From: Amycolatopsis azurea DSM 43854
GTDB taxonomy: Bacteria > Actinomycetota > Actinomycetes > Mycobacteriales > Pseudonocardiaceae
NCBI RefSeq assembly: GCF_001995215.1
Contig: NZ_MUXN01000025.1
Span: 124,001 to 188,000, forward strand
DNA: 64,000 nt
Direction of reading: 5' to 3'
Shown: in pieces, positions 33,343 through 41,694 of the stretch
How the letters are laid out: each line of letters opens with the position of its first letter
How positions within the stretch are numbered: the first letter of the stretch is position 1
Notes under the pieces: model-generated
The model's input: only the letters and a program-made list of their open reading frames with translations
Told to the model about the DNA's origin: nothing
Databases searched by the model: none
Translations under genes and position numbers: made by a program

Positions 33343-34626
33343 ATGGATTCAAACGGTCTGTCCACTCACTTGAACGTGGAAACGCTGCACGGATCGCTCA
33401 CCGATCCGGCCATCTCGTCGATGAACCTGCTGAACGAACTGATCGACGAATACCCTGTGGCCATTTCCATGGCGGCAGGCCGGCCGTACGAAGAGTTCTT
33501 CGACATCCGACTCATTCACACCTACCTCGACGCCTATTGCGCGCATCTGCGCGACGACCGGAAAATGGACGAAGCGGGTGTCACCCGGACGCTGTTCCAA
33601 TACGGCACCACCAAGGGCGTCATCGCCGACCTCATCGCGCGCAATCTCGCCGAGGACGAGCACATCGACACCGCCCCCGAATCCGTCGTCGTCACCGTCG
33701 GCGCGCAGGAGGCCATGTTCCTGGTCCTCCGCACACTGCGGGCGAGCGACCGGGACGTGCTGCTCGCCCCCGCGCCCACCTACGTCGGCCTGACCGGGGC
33801 GGCGCTGCTCACCGACACCCCCGTCTGGCCGGTCCGGTCGAACGAGAACGGCATCGACCCGGACGACCTCGTCCTCCAGCTGAAGCGGGCCGACGAGCAG
33901 GGCAAGCGGGTCCGGGCCTGCTACGTGACCCCCAACTTCGCCAACCCCACCGGCACCAGCATGGATCTGCCGTCGCGGCACCGGCTCCTCGACGTCGCCG
34001 AGGCGCACGGCATCCTGCTGCTGGAGGACAACGCGTACGGGCTGTTCGGGGCCGAGCGGCTGCCCTCGCTCAAATCGCTCGACCGGTCGGGATCCGTGGT
34101 CTACATAGGTTCCTTCGCCAAGAGCGGTATGCCCGGTGCCCGGGTCGGCTTCGCGGTGGCGGACCAGCGGATGGCCGACGGCGGCCTGTACGCCGACCAG
34201 CTTTCGAAGCTCAAGGGCATGCTCACGGTGAACACCTCCCCCATCGCGCAGGCGGTGATCGCCGGGAAGCTCCTGCTCAACGATTTCAGCCTGACCAAGG
34301 CCAACGAGCGGGAAATCGCGATCTACCAACGGAATCTGCACCTCACGCTGGGCGAGCTCAAGCGCAGGCTCGGCGCGTGCGAGGGGGTTTCGTGGAACTC
34401 CCCGACGGGCGGGTTCTTCGTGACGGTCACCGTGCCGTTCGTCGTCGACGACGAACTGCTGGAGATCTCGGCCCGCGACCACGGCGTGCTGTTCACCCCG
34501 ATGCACCACTTCTACGGCGGCAAGGGCGGGTTCCACCAGCTGCGGCTGTCGATCAGCCTGCTGACCCCGGACCTGATCGAAGAGGGCGTCTCGCGGCTGG
34601 CCGCCCTGATCACCTCGCGCCTCTGA
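33343..34626 (+). CDS. hpgT: 4-hydroxyphenylglycine/3,5-dihydroxyphenylglycine aminotransferase HpgT
   Basis: 427 residues from the ATG at 33343 (an in-frame ATG at 33325 is also possible; neither has a good ribosome site). Fold-type I class I/II aminotransferase of the MocR/KAT type: YVTPNFANPTGTSMD, LEDNAYGLFG, PLP Lys in IGSFAKSGMPGARVGF, and GGFHQLRLSIS. It transaminates 4-hydroxyphenylglyoxylate and 3,5-dihydroxyphenylglyoxylate with Tyr as amino donor. It is the only cluster gene on the plus strand and is followed 11 nt later by a strong hairpin. Confidence 0.94.
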   Translation: MDSNGLSTHLNVETLHGSLTDPAISSMNLLNELIDEYPVAISMAAGRPYEEFFDIRLIHTYLDAYCAHLRDDRKMDEAGVTRTLFQYGTTKGVIADLIARNLAEDEHIDTAPESVVVTVGAQEAMFLVLRTLRASDRDVLLAPAPTYVGLTGAALLTDTPVWPVRSNENGIDPDDLVLQLKRADEQGKRVRACYVTPNFANPTGTSMDLPSRHRLLDVAEAHGILLLEDNAYGLFGAERLPSLKSLDRSGSVVYIGSFAKSGMPGARVGFAVADQRMADGGLYADQLSKLKGMLTVNTSPIAQAVIAGKLLLNDFSLTKANEREIAIYQRNLHLTLGELKRRLGACEGVSWNSPTGGFFVTVTVPFVVDDELLEISARDHGVLFTPMHHFYGGKGGFHQLRLSISLLTPDLIEEGVSRLAALITSRL

Positions 34627-34637
34627 GGTTGCCCTGA

Positions 34638-34696
34638 AAGTACGTGAAGGCCCCCTTCATTGCGTCTAGCGCAGTGAAGGGGGCCTTCACGTACTT
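34638..34696 (+). terminator. Family B palindrome, likely hpgT terminator
   Basis: 59-bp inverted repeat, 27-nt arms with one mismatch and loop TCTAG, starting 11 nt after the hpgT stop. It is the same element as 4778-4842 with the central loop in the opposite orientation. No T-tract. Confidence 0.7.
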
Positions 34697-34793
34697 GGGG
34701 CGGGCGCGCGGTGGTCGTGAGTGGCGTTTCGGGTTATTGAGGGGTAAGGCAATGTGGCGTGTTCAGTCGCTCGCCCGTACGCCGACCTCAGGT

Positions 34794-34846
34794 GTTGCGA
34801 AAGCCACTTTCGCAACCTTCAACGTTGCGAAAGTGGCTTTCGCAAC
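34794..34846. repeat. Palindromic intergenic repeat, family A
   Basis: 53-bp element with outer GTTGCGAAAGCCACTTTCGC and inner CAACCTT/CAACGTT variation. One of four palindromes packed between the convergent hpgT and DoxX-like genes. Confidence 0.88.
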
Positions 34847-34878
34847 CTCCGGCCGAGGTTACGCGAGCGATCGGTGCG

Positions 34879-34932
34879 GGTGGTCGTGAGTGATAAGTGT
34901 CGTTAGAACGACACTTATCACTCACGACCACC
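34879..34932. repeat. Perfect palindromic repeat, family C
   Basis: 54-bp element with perfect 26-nt arms (opening GGTGGTCGTGAGTGATAAGT) and an AG centre. The centre reads GTTAGAAC, opposite in orientation to the GTTCTAAC centres at 4697, 51118 and 51298. Confidence 0.92.
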
Positions 34933-34962
34933 TGTACCCGGCGCGGTCTGACAGGAGGGCGG

Positions 34963-35017
34963 TGTCGCGAAAGCCACTTTCGCGACACCTGATGTCCCGA
35001 AAGTGGCTTTCGCGACA
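34963..35017. repeat. Palindromic intergenic repeat, family A
   Basis: 55-bp element, same length as the copy at 4513-4567, arms opening TGTCGCGAAAGCCACTTTCG. The whole 34627-35079 gap (about 450 bp) holds only these four palindromes and no gene. Confidence 0.9.
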
Positions 35018-35079
35018 TGCCACCGGCACACACCCAAGCCCCCGCCCAGGCCCCCGCGCACGAAGGAAGGCCCACCCGG

Positions 35080-36435
35080 CTAACGGAAGTACGGGTAGTC
35101 CTGCACCCAGTTGAATCCCCGGCTCCGCAGCGTGAAGCTGTTCGGATCCACGCGTTCCAGCGTGATCACGACCGCCCGGTCACGCAGTTTCCCGCTCAAC
35201 GAAAGCCGATCGGGCCCGGTTCGCGAGGCGCGCAGCGTCGCGAAAGGTGGCGGGCTTTCGGCACCGGGCTGCTCTGGCACCGCGGCGAGTTCCAGCTGCC
35301 CGTCGGGGCGGAGGTCCGCGCGCGCCGGCACCAGTTCGCCGTTCATCCGCTGGTAGGTCGCCGCCTCCGGATCGTCGAAAACGACCCGCTGCCAACGGTT
35401 CTCGTCGGTCGTCAACGGCGGCACCGGCTGCCCGTCCAAGGAGAAGTCCCGCACGTCCCAGATCCCGTACAGCGCGGACTTGGGGCTGCCGGGTCCGTCC
35501 TGTTCGGACCAGATCTCCCACCGGGAATACCCGCCGCTCACCGCGATCCAGAGGCCGAGGGCCACTTGAAGCCAAACCGCGACGCGGTTCTTCCGTGCGT
35601 CGGCGAACAGCGGAGGTTGCGTCAACGGCTCGGCCGCGCGGTTCAGCACGAACACCTTGACCAGCCGCCAGAAGTACGGGGCCAGCAGGAACAGCGCGAG
35701 CAGGATCAGGTGCGAGGAGAGCAGCTTCTCCGGGATGTCGAACGTCATGTTCATCAGGAACACGTTCGCCATGCTCGCCAGGCTCACCACGGCGCCCAGC
35801 ACCGCGGTCCTCGGCACGAACAGCAGCAGCCCGGCCAGGACCTCCACCGCGCCGAGAGCCATTTCGTACGGCGGAGAGCTGCCGACCTGGAGCCACAGCA
35901 CCGAGGCCGGGCTCAGGTCGCCGAAGGGCTGCAACAACTGTGTCAGTGTCGGGCCGGGCATCTGGCTGGGAACCAGTTTGCCGACCCCGTAGCCGAGCAT
36001 CTGCCCGCCGAGGCACAGCCGCACGAACAGCGTGAACCACGCCAGCAGCCGCGGGTGGGCGGTACGACGGTCGAAAGCCGTCCACACCACCGTGGTCACC
36101 GCCGCCACGATCAGGATGCAGAACGCCAGCACCCAGACCGCCGTTTGGTCCCCGGCTCCCGAGTCCGCGTGCAGCACCGCGTCGACGCCGAAGAAGGTCC
36201 TGCCCGCCCAGCCGGTGACCAGGTCCGTCACGAACACGAACCACGGCTGGGCGGGGCCGACGATCCACGGGCCGAGCGCCCCCAGGAGCGCGAACAGGAT
36301 CTGCGGGAGGAGCAGGCAGAACAGTCCGAAGTAGACGACGCAGAAGCGGAACGCGATCCGCGTCGGCGCACGCCAGCCCGTCTGGATGTCGCTCCCGGCG
36401 AGGGATTCGCCGGGAGCGATACGCAGATCCGTCAC
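35080..36435 (-). CDS. DoxX-like integral membrane protein of unknown function
   Basis: 451 residues from a GTG at 36435 overlapping the GT39 stop (GTGA). About seven hydrophobic segments in residues 25-330 (FRFCVVYFGLFCLLLPQILF, LLLFVPRTAVLGAVVSLASM, LLALFLLAPYFWRLVKVFVL), followed by a soluble C-terminal domain of about 130 residues rich in Trp and Arg (YGIWDVRDFSLDGQPVPPL, FNWVQDYPYFR). The middle resembles DoxX/HTTM proteins. Tight coupling to the glycosyltransferase gene suggests a shared envelope function. Function unknown; not a standard glycopeptide gene that I recognise. Confidence 0.7.
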   Translation of the reverse strand: MTDLRIAPGESLAGSDIQTGWRAPTRIAFRFCVVYFGLFCLLLPQILFALLGALGPWIVGPAQPWFVFVTDLVTGWAGRTFFGVDAVLHADSGAGDQTAVWVLAFCILIVAAVTTVVWTAFDRRTAHPRLLAWFTLFVRLCLGGQMLGYGVGKLVPSQMPGPTLTQLLQPFGDLSPASVLWLQVGSSPPYEMALGAVEVLAGLLLFVPRTAVLGAVVSLASMANVFLMNMTFDIPEKLLSSHLILLALFLLAPYFWRLVKVFVLNRAAEPLTQPPLFADARKNRVAVWLQVALGLWIAVSGGYSRWEIWSEQDGPGSPKSALYGIWDVRDFSLDGQPVPPLTTDENRWQRVVFDDPEAATYQRMNGELVPARADLRPDGQLELAAVPEQPGAESPPPFATLRASRTGPDRLSLSGKLRDRAVVITLERVDPNSFTLRSRGFNWVQDYPYFR

Positions 36436-38291
36436 GCGGATCCTGAAGCGGGGCCGGCGTTGGCGTCGAAGGAACTGCCGGAGTAGTCGGAGTCCAGGAC
36501 GGAGACGGCGTAGGTGGCGGGTGCGGCCAGCATGGCCACGACGCCGACGACGAGTCCGGCCTTCACCACCGTGGACGAGGGATTCTTGAGGACCCGCGCC
36601 AGGATCAGCACGACGAGCGCGAGTACGCCGAGTGCCAGCGTGCCCCACCTCGCCCAGGGCAGGAAGCCCGGGTAGTGCGACCAGAGCCAGGCGCTCCACG
36701 CCACCTGCGCCGCGATCGCGACCGGCAGTGCCCAGGCCGCCCGGCCGCCGCGCTGGTACGCCCGCCAGAACATCACGATGCCCAGAGCGGAAAGGGCGGC
36801 GAGTGCGGGAGCGAACGAGGCCACGTACGCGGTGTGCGCGACGTCCCCGAAGCTGAAGACGAAGGTGAAGGTCACCAGCCACACGCCCCACATCAGCAGT
36901 CCGCCGCGCACCGGGTCGGTGCGCTCGGCCCGGCGCGACCACCACAGCCCGCAGAACAGCGCCAGGAAGGCGAGCGGAAACAGCCACGAGATCGCGACGC
37001 CGAGGTGCCCGTCGAGCAACTTGTTCCAGCCCAAGGGGTCCGTGCGGCTCTCGACCTTCGACGGGTCCGCCTGCGGAGGCGGTCCGCCGCCCGGCCCCAC
37101 GATCACGTCACCGTTGGGCAGCACCAGCACGTCACCCGGACCGGGCTGACCCTGTCCAGGCTCCGGCTGACCTTGACCCGGGCCGGTGTCACCGGGCCCC
37201 GTGTCACCGGGTCCCATGTCCCCGGGGCCAGGCTGACCGGCTCCCGGTCCCGTGTCACCCGGACCGGTGTCACCGGGTCCCCGGTCACCGGCTCCCCGGT
37301 CACCAGGGCCCTGGCCCACGTCACCCGGGCCCGCCTCCGACATGTCCAGCGGATGGTCCGGCGGGCCGAGCGCCGGCGCACCGCCCGAACGGCCCGCGTC
37401 CGGCACGGCGCCGGGCAGGTTGATGCCGACCCGCGCGAGACCGTTGTAGCCGAACACCATGGCGAAGGCGCTGTTGTTCGTGGTGCCGCTGACATACGGC
37501 CGGGAACTCGCCGGGGTGAAGGTGTAGAGCGCGACCCACGACAGCGAAACCGCCAGCATCACCACTCCGGCGATCCCCACGTGCTTGACCCGGCGGCGCG
37601 TCTCGATCGGCGCGGTGAGCAGATAGCCGATCGCCAGCGCGGGCAGGATCATCCACGCCTGCAGCATCTTGGCCTGGAAGCCGATCCCGATCCAGACACT
37701 GGCCCACACCAGCGACCGGAGCCGCCCTTCCAGGACGGCGCGCTGGTAGGCGTCGACGGCGAGCACCAGGCACATCGTCAGCAGGCCGTCCTGCATACTG
37801 TGCCCGAACATCGACGCGGCGACCGGTGTGAGGGTGAAGATGCCCGCGGCGAGCAGGCCGGGGACGACGCCCGCCCAGCGCCGCACGACCCGGTACAGCA
37901 CGAGCACCGAGATCACGCCCTCGATCACCTGCGGCAGCGCGAGTGACCATTCGCTGTAGCCGAAGATCTTGGCCGAGACGACCTGGGGCACGAACGAACC
38001 GGCGAGCTTGTCGAGGGTGGCCGTCGCCTGCGGGTCGACGGCGCCGAACAGGAACGCCTTCCAGCTCCCGGACATGCTCTTGACGGCGTCCGAATACAGC
38101 GGCGCGTAGTCCACCCTCGGCAGGTTCCAGGCGTAGAGCACCACCGCGACGAACGCGATGCCCAGCAGCGCGGGCCTTGCCCACGGCGGTTGACCGGCGG
38201 GCGAACGCCAGAACGCCCACCGGCCGCGTCCGCTTTCGGGAGGCGTGGTGTCCTGGGGTGGAGACGGCAGATGAGTGAGTGTTGTGGACAC
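36432..38291 (-). CDS. Polytopic polyprenol-phosphate-sugar glycosyltransferase (GT39/ArnT-like), probable mannosyltransferase
   Basis: 619 residues from a GTG at 38291 (GGAGG 6-7 nt upstream). GT-C fold: a first helix near residue 45, an extracytoplasmic loop with YAPLYSDAVKSMSGSWKAFL, and about 11-12 helices in all. Between helices (about 320-390) lies a Gly-Pro-Asp-rich repeat insertion, then helices resume. Teicoplanin, A40926 and ristocetin clusters carry a related membrane mannosyltransferase that uses polyprenyl-phosphomannose on the outside of the membrane, often on residue 7. Mannose here is inference. It follows the deacetylase-like gene by 47 nt and overlaps the DoxX-like gene. Confidence 0.82.
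   Translation of the reverse strand: MSTTLTHLPSPPQDTTPPESGRGRWAFWRSPAGQPPWARPALLGIAFVAVVLYAWNLPRVDYAPLYSDAVKSMSGSWKAFLFGAVDPQATATLDKLAGSFVPQVVSAKIFGYSEWSLALPQVIEGVISVLVLYRVVRRWAGVVPGLLAAGIFTLTPVAASMFGHSMQDGLLTMCLVLAVDAYQRAVLEGRLRSLVWASVWIGIGFQAKMLQAWMILPALAIGYLLTAPIETRRRVKHVGIAGVVMLAVSLSWVALYTFTPASSRPYVSGTTNNSAFAMVFGYNGLARVGINLPGAVPDAGRSGGAPALGPPDHPLDMSEAGPGDVGQGPGDRGAGDRGPGDTGPGDTGPGAGQPGPGDMGPGDTGPGDTGPGQGQPEPGQGQPGPGDVLVLPNGDVIVGPGGGPPPQADPSKVESRTDPLGWNKLLDGHLGVAISWLFPLAFLALFCGLWWSRRAERTDPVRGGLLMWGVWLVTFTFVFSFGDVAHTAYVASFAPALAALSALGIVMFWRAYQRGGRAAWALPVAIAAQVAWSAWLWSHYPGFLPWARWGTLALGVLALVVLILARVLKNPSSTVVKAGLVVGVVAMLAAPATYAVSVLDSDYSGSSFDANAGPASGSA
37130..37340 (-). repeat. 12-bp coding tandem repeat (Gly-Pro-Gly-Asp) in the GT39 gene
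   Basis: About 70 codons made of degenerate 12-15 nt units such as GGTGTCACCGGG on the plus strand, encoding GPGDTGPGDTGPG and GPGQGQPEPG type repeats on an extracytoplasmic loop. Period and low complexity suggest slippage expansion; copy number probably varies among strains. Confidence 0.85.
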
Positions 38292-38338
38292 TCGGTACCT
38301 CCGGGCGTGATGCGGCGTCGACAAAAGGGAGGTCGGGC

Positions 38339-39163
38339 TCAGCGGTGTTCTTCGACGCGGACGACCGGCCAAGTCGTTTCGCCGTATCCGCCGTCCGGGG
38401 AATTCTTCCGGGCGTGCTCGTCCATTCGGTGGACCATGTTCTTGTTACGTCCGTTGAGCATTCCCAGCTGGGAAGAATAGCACTCCACGGCCTCGAATTT
38501 CCGTGTCCGGACCTCTTCGCCGACCGCGACGAAAGCGGGAGCACCACGCTGGAATCCCGGCGGTAGCTCGACCGGGCCCGGCCTGTTCGTCACATAGGGA
38601 AGGTCCTCCCACAGCCGGATCGGGATGTCCTTCTCGAAAGCGGCGAACAGCGCGGCGTCGCGGGACACTTGATTGTCCGGATGATCGAGAATGGCCGCGC
38701 AGGTCACGATCAACGTGGGATCGAAGTCCCCGATGACCGCTTCGATGTCGGCCTTGATCTCGGCGACGAGTCCGGGATCGCCGTCCGGCGCGCGTTCCTC
38801 GACGGCGAGTTTCGCGCCGCCTTCCCTGGGCGACGCCAGCCATTCGCCGTCCGGCCGCTTGCGATAGATGGAGTCGAGGAATCGTCCGTGCCGATAGGAC
38901 AGTCCTAAGTGGCCGATAGCGGCGACGTCCTCTTCACGACGAAGGAGCGTCGCGTCTTCCTCCGGCGAGAGCCCCCATATCGCGTGCATCCGTTCGGCGG
39001 CGGCGGAATACGGAGGCGGCGCGCTCCCGGCGAACACCGTGTGGACGAGCACCTCCGCGCCGTCGCGCGCCGCCTGCGCGAGGCAGGCGCCGACCGACAG
39101 CACCGCGTCGTTCAGATGCGGGGAGATCGCCAGGATCCGGGCCGTCGCGGGGTCTTCAAGCAT
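38339..39163 (-). CDS. LmbE/PIG-L family N-acetylglucosaminyl deacetylase homologue with degenerate active site
   Basis: 274 residues from the ATG at 39163 (GAGGAG 9 nt upstream). Family fold: ILAISPHLNDAVLSVGA near the N-terminus and LDHPDNQVSRDAALFAAFEK near residue 165. In active members these read PHxDD and HPDH. Here the first Asp (general base) is Asn, and the second His (a zinc ligand) is Asn. So metal binding and catalysis are probably lost or altered. Active homologues deacetylate GlcNAc on teicoplanin-type aglycones; I recall Cep15 of the chloroeremomycin cluster as a comparable inactive relative. Lies between the C-methyltransferase and GT39 genes. Confidence 0.85.
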   Translation of the reverse strand: MLEDPATARILAISPHLNDAVLSVGACLAQAARDGAEVLVHTVFAGSAPPPYSAAAERMHAIWGLSPEEDATLLRREEDVAAIGHLGLSYRHGRFLDSIYRKRPDGEWLASPREGGAKLAVEERAPDGDPGLVAEIKADIEAVIGDFDPTLIVTCAAILDHPDNQVSRDAALFAAFEKDIPIRLWEDLPYVTNRPGPVELPPGFQRGAPAFVAVGEEVRTRKFEAVECYSSQLGMLNGRNKNMVHRMDEHARKNSPDGGYGETTWPVVRVEEHR

Positions 39164-39204
39164 GTGATCGGTCTCCTCACAACGGCCCGAATGGCGGTCA
39201 GTAC

Positions 39205-40464
39205 TCAGGAAGACTTGATTTCGAGCTGGGGCAACGGGAAGACCAGCGTTCCACCGTTCGCGAGGTACTCGTGCTCGCGCTCGATGAAGCTGTCGCGGTA
39301 TCCCCACGGCAGGACCAGCAGCTGGTCGGGCTTCTGCGCCTTGGCGTCTTCCTCCGACACGATGGGAATCTCGCTGCCCGGGGTGAAGCATCCCGCCTTG
39401 TCCGCGTTGACCTCACCGATGGCGGGCAGGTCCTTTTCGGTCAGCCCGCAGTACTGGAGGATCACGTTGCCCTTGGTCGACGCGCCGTAGCCCAGGGTCA
39501 GCTTGCCCGCGGCCCGGGAGGCGTCGAGGAAGTCGCGCAGTTCGTCGCGGTGCGCGTTGGTCCTGGCGGCGAACTTCTCGTAGGGGGCCATCGTGTGCAG
39601 GCCGACGGCCTCCTCGCCGCGCCGGAACGCCGCGAGGCCGGCTTCGTCCACCTTGTAGTGACCGCTGTTCTTCGCCATGGTCACCCGGATGCTGCCACCG
39701 TGCACCTCGGTCATCTCGGCCTTGACGACGGTGAAGCCGACCTTCTCGGCCATCCACTCGAACTGACGCAGCGCGTAGTACTCGAGGTGTTCGTGGCAGA
39801 TCGCGTCGTAGGCGACCATGTCCAGCATGGACGGCAGGTACGCCTGCTCGGAGATCCAGAGGCCGTCCTCGTCGAGGATGTCGTGGATCTCCTGCATGAA
39901 CTCGACCGGCCGGGGCAGGTCGTAGAACATGGCGATCGAGGTGACGACCTTGGCCTTCCGGTCGCCGTAGCGGTCCGCGAAAGCCTTGCCGGTGAAGTAA
40001 TCCGCGACCAGGCCGACGTGGTCGGGGTAGAGGTCGCGGAACTGTTCGCCGTTGGGGTCGAAGCCCACCAGCTCCGGACCGTTCACCGGGTAGCCCCGCA
40101 GCAGGGTGGAGTCGTTGCTGCCGATGTCGACGACCAGGTCGCCTGCCTGCAGCTCGACCAGGTCGGTGACCTGCCCGACGATGCCGTGCAGGTGATTGAT
40201 CATGTACGGCCGAATGCTGGACCGGTAGCCGTAGCCGCCGTGGCCGTACATCAGGCTGGAGTCGGTGGTGTGCAGGAGCTGGACGAGTCCACAGCCGCCC
40301 TGCGAGCACTTCACCAGTTCGAGCGGGACGACGGGGACGATCCCGCGGGTCCGCGGGAACACGCTCGTGACGGCTTGCGAGCCGAGATCCAGTACGGGCA
40401 ACAGTTCCGTGTTGCCGCAGATCCGGCAGCTGTCGGCGATCATTTGCTTTCCGGTGGCGCTCAT
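39205..40464 (-). CDS. evaC: Sugar C-methyltransferase (EvaC/TylC3 type)
   Basis: 419 residues from the ATG at 40464 (GGGAGA upstream). The N-terminal zinc-binding region CRICGNTELLPVLDLGSQ...KCSQGGCGLVQL is followed by a SAM domain (LVVDIGSNDSTLLRGY), the active-site EQAYLPSMLDMVAYDAICHE with HEHLEYYAL, and the C-terminal GYGASTKGNVILQY domain. The family methylates C3 of NDP-3-amino-4-keto-2,3,6-trideoxyhexose in vancosamine synthesis. If active, the amino sugar here would be branched, unlike plain ristosamine. It lies away from evaABD, among the glycosyltransferases. Confidence 0.85.
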   Translation of the reverse strand: MSATGKQMIADSCRICGNTELLPVLDLGSQAVTSVFPRTRGIVPVVPLELVKCSQGGCGLVQLLHTTDSSLMYGHGGYGYRSSIRPYMINHLHGIVGQVTDLVELQAGDLVVDIGSNDSTLLRGYPVNGPELVGFDPNGEQFRDLYPDHVGLVADYFTGKAFADRYGDRKAKVVTSIAMFYDLPRPVEFMQEIHDILDEDGLWISEQAYLPSMLDMVAYDAICHEHLEYYALRQFEWMAEKVGFTVVKAEMTEVHGGSIRVTMAKNSGHYKVDEAGLAAFRRGEEAVGLHTMAPYEKFAARTNAHRDELRDFLDASRAAGKLTLGYGASTKGNVILQYCGLTEKDLPAIGEVNADKAGCFTPGSEIPIVSEEDAKAQKPDQLLVLPWGYRDSFIEREHEYLANGGTLVFPLPQLEIKSS

Positions 40465-40510
40465 GGACGGTTCTCCCGTTTCCTTACTCGGTTTCCAGCC
40501 AAGGGGTGGT

Positions 40511-41668
40511 TCAGACAGAAACAGACGGCTTCTCCCGGCTGACCGCGTCGAGCAGCAGCTCCGCGGCCACCGTGGTCCCATCGGCGCGGATCGTGCCCGC
40601 CACCGCAGTGGCCCGCGCGCGGGTTTCCGGGGAAAGGGCCGTGACGAGCGCGGCCGACAGGGACCCGACGGTCGGGTTCGGACCGTCGTGCGCCACCCCG
40701 GCACCCAGCTCGGCCACCCGGCCCGCGTGGTGCGGATGGTCCGCGATCTGCGGGACCACGACCTGGGGGACGCCGGCCCGCGTGGCCACATGCGTCGTGC
40801 CGACCCCGCCGTGGTGGACGACGGCGGCCACGCGGCCGAACAACACCTGCTGGTTCACTTCGTCGATGGCGAGACAGTCGGCGCCGTCGTCGGGAAGCGT
40901 CAGACCGGCCCAGCCGCGCGCGAGGATCACCCGGCGGCCCTGGGACCGGATCGCCTCGACGGCCACCCTGGCGACGTCGTCGGGAGCGGGCGAGCTACCG
41001 AAACCCACGTACACCGGCGGCTCGCCGTCCGTCAGGAACGCTTCCAGCGCAGGGGAAAGCGGCCGTTCGTCGGAGACCATCCACGCTCCGGTCCGCACCC
41101 CGGCCAACTCCGGCCGCGGCGGGGCCAAGACCTCGTCCGCCGCCAGCAAAGGACGATCGGTGCAGCCGTAGTCGAACAGGTTCCGCACCGGGGGCAGGCC
41201 GATCGCCGCGCGCCGATCGTCGAGCGCGCCGCCGAACATCTTGTCGATGCCCTGGTTGTACATGCCCCGCTGCTCCGGTGACGGCTGCAGAATCGGGGAC
41301 GCGACGGCGAAGAAGTACGGGATGCCGAGCTTCTCGGCCACCGACCGCACGGCGATCGCGCCGGTCAGCAGACCGCTCGCGACCACCACGTCACAGCCCT
41401 CGGCGGCCGCCGGGACCTTGTCGAACTGCTCGGCGATCCCCGCGACGGCCTGCTCGGGGTCGGGCGGCCCGCCCAGCCCGCTTCGGGCCCCTTCGAGCAC
41501 CGACTCGCCGACGACCACGTGCGGCACACCGACTTCCGCCAGCCGCTCCACGTAGTCGGGAGGCGCGCACATCCGCACTTCCGCGCCGAGTTCCCGCACC
41601 CGCACCGCCAGTGCCACCAACGGTTCGACATCCCCGCGCGGCCCGTACGCCCAGAACAACACCCGCAT
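40511..41668 (-). CDS. Glycopeptide glycosyltransferase (GT1 family), fifth copy
   Basis: 385 residues from the ATG at 41668 (AGGGG about 8 nt upstream). GtfA/B/C-like GT-B enzyme: MRVLFWAYGPRGDVEPLVAL with the conserved GxRGD acceptor-side Asp, an N-terminal acceptor domain to about 215, and a C-terminal nucleotide-sugar domain with VVHHGGVGTTHVATRAGVPQ. It transfers a hexose or deoxysugar to the peptide aglycone or an attached sugar in the cytosol. Separated from the other four by a methyltransferase gene. Donor and site cannot be assigned by eye. Confidence 0.92.
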   Translation of the reverse strand: MRVLFWAYGPRGDVEPLVALAVRVRELGAEVRMCAPPDYVERLAEVGVPHVVVGESVLEGARSGLGGPPDPEQAVAGIAEQFDKVPAAAEGCDVVVASGLLTGAIAVRSVAEKLGIPYFFAVASPILQPSPEQRGMYNQGIDKMFGGALDDRRAAIGLPPVRNLFDYGCTDRPLLAADEVLAPPRPELAGVRTGAWMVSDERPLSPALEAFLTDGEPPVYVGFGSSPAPDDVARVAVEAIRSQGRRVILARGWAGLTLPDDGADCLAIDEVNQQVLFGRVAAVVHHGGVGTTHVATRAGVPQVVVPQIADHPHHAGRVAELGAGVAHDGPNPTVGSLSAALVTALSPETRARATAVAGTIRADGTTVAAELLLDAVSREKPSVSV

Positions 41669-41694
41669 GCCGGTTCCCCTTCTCCCGATGGCGT

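Noticed and set aside
33301..33345. Canonical promoter TTGACA for hpgT
   Set aside because: No -10 hexamer at 16-19 nt precedes the start codon; candidates lie too close to or beyond the ATG, so only the region is listed.
34638..35017. CRISPR array
   Set aside because: Repeats are long palindromes of three different families with no regular spacers and no cas genes.
34971..36987. Upstream extension of the DoxX-like gene into the GT39 gene
   Set aside because: The extra N-terminal sequence is arginine-rich shadow coding; the GTG at 36435 overlapping the GT39 stop is the sensible start.
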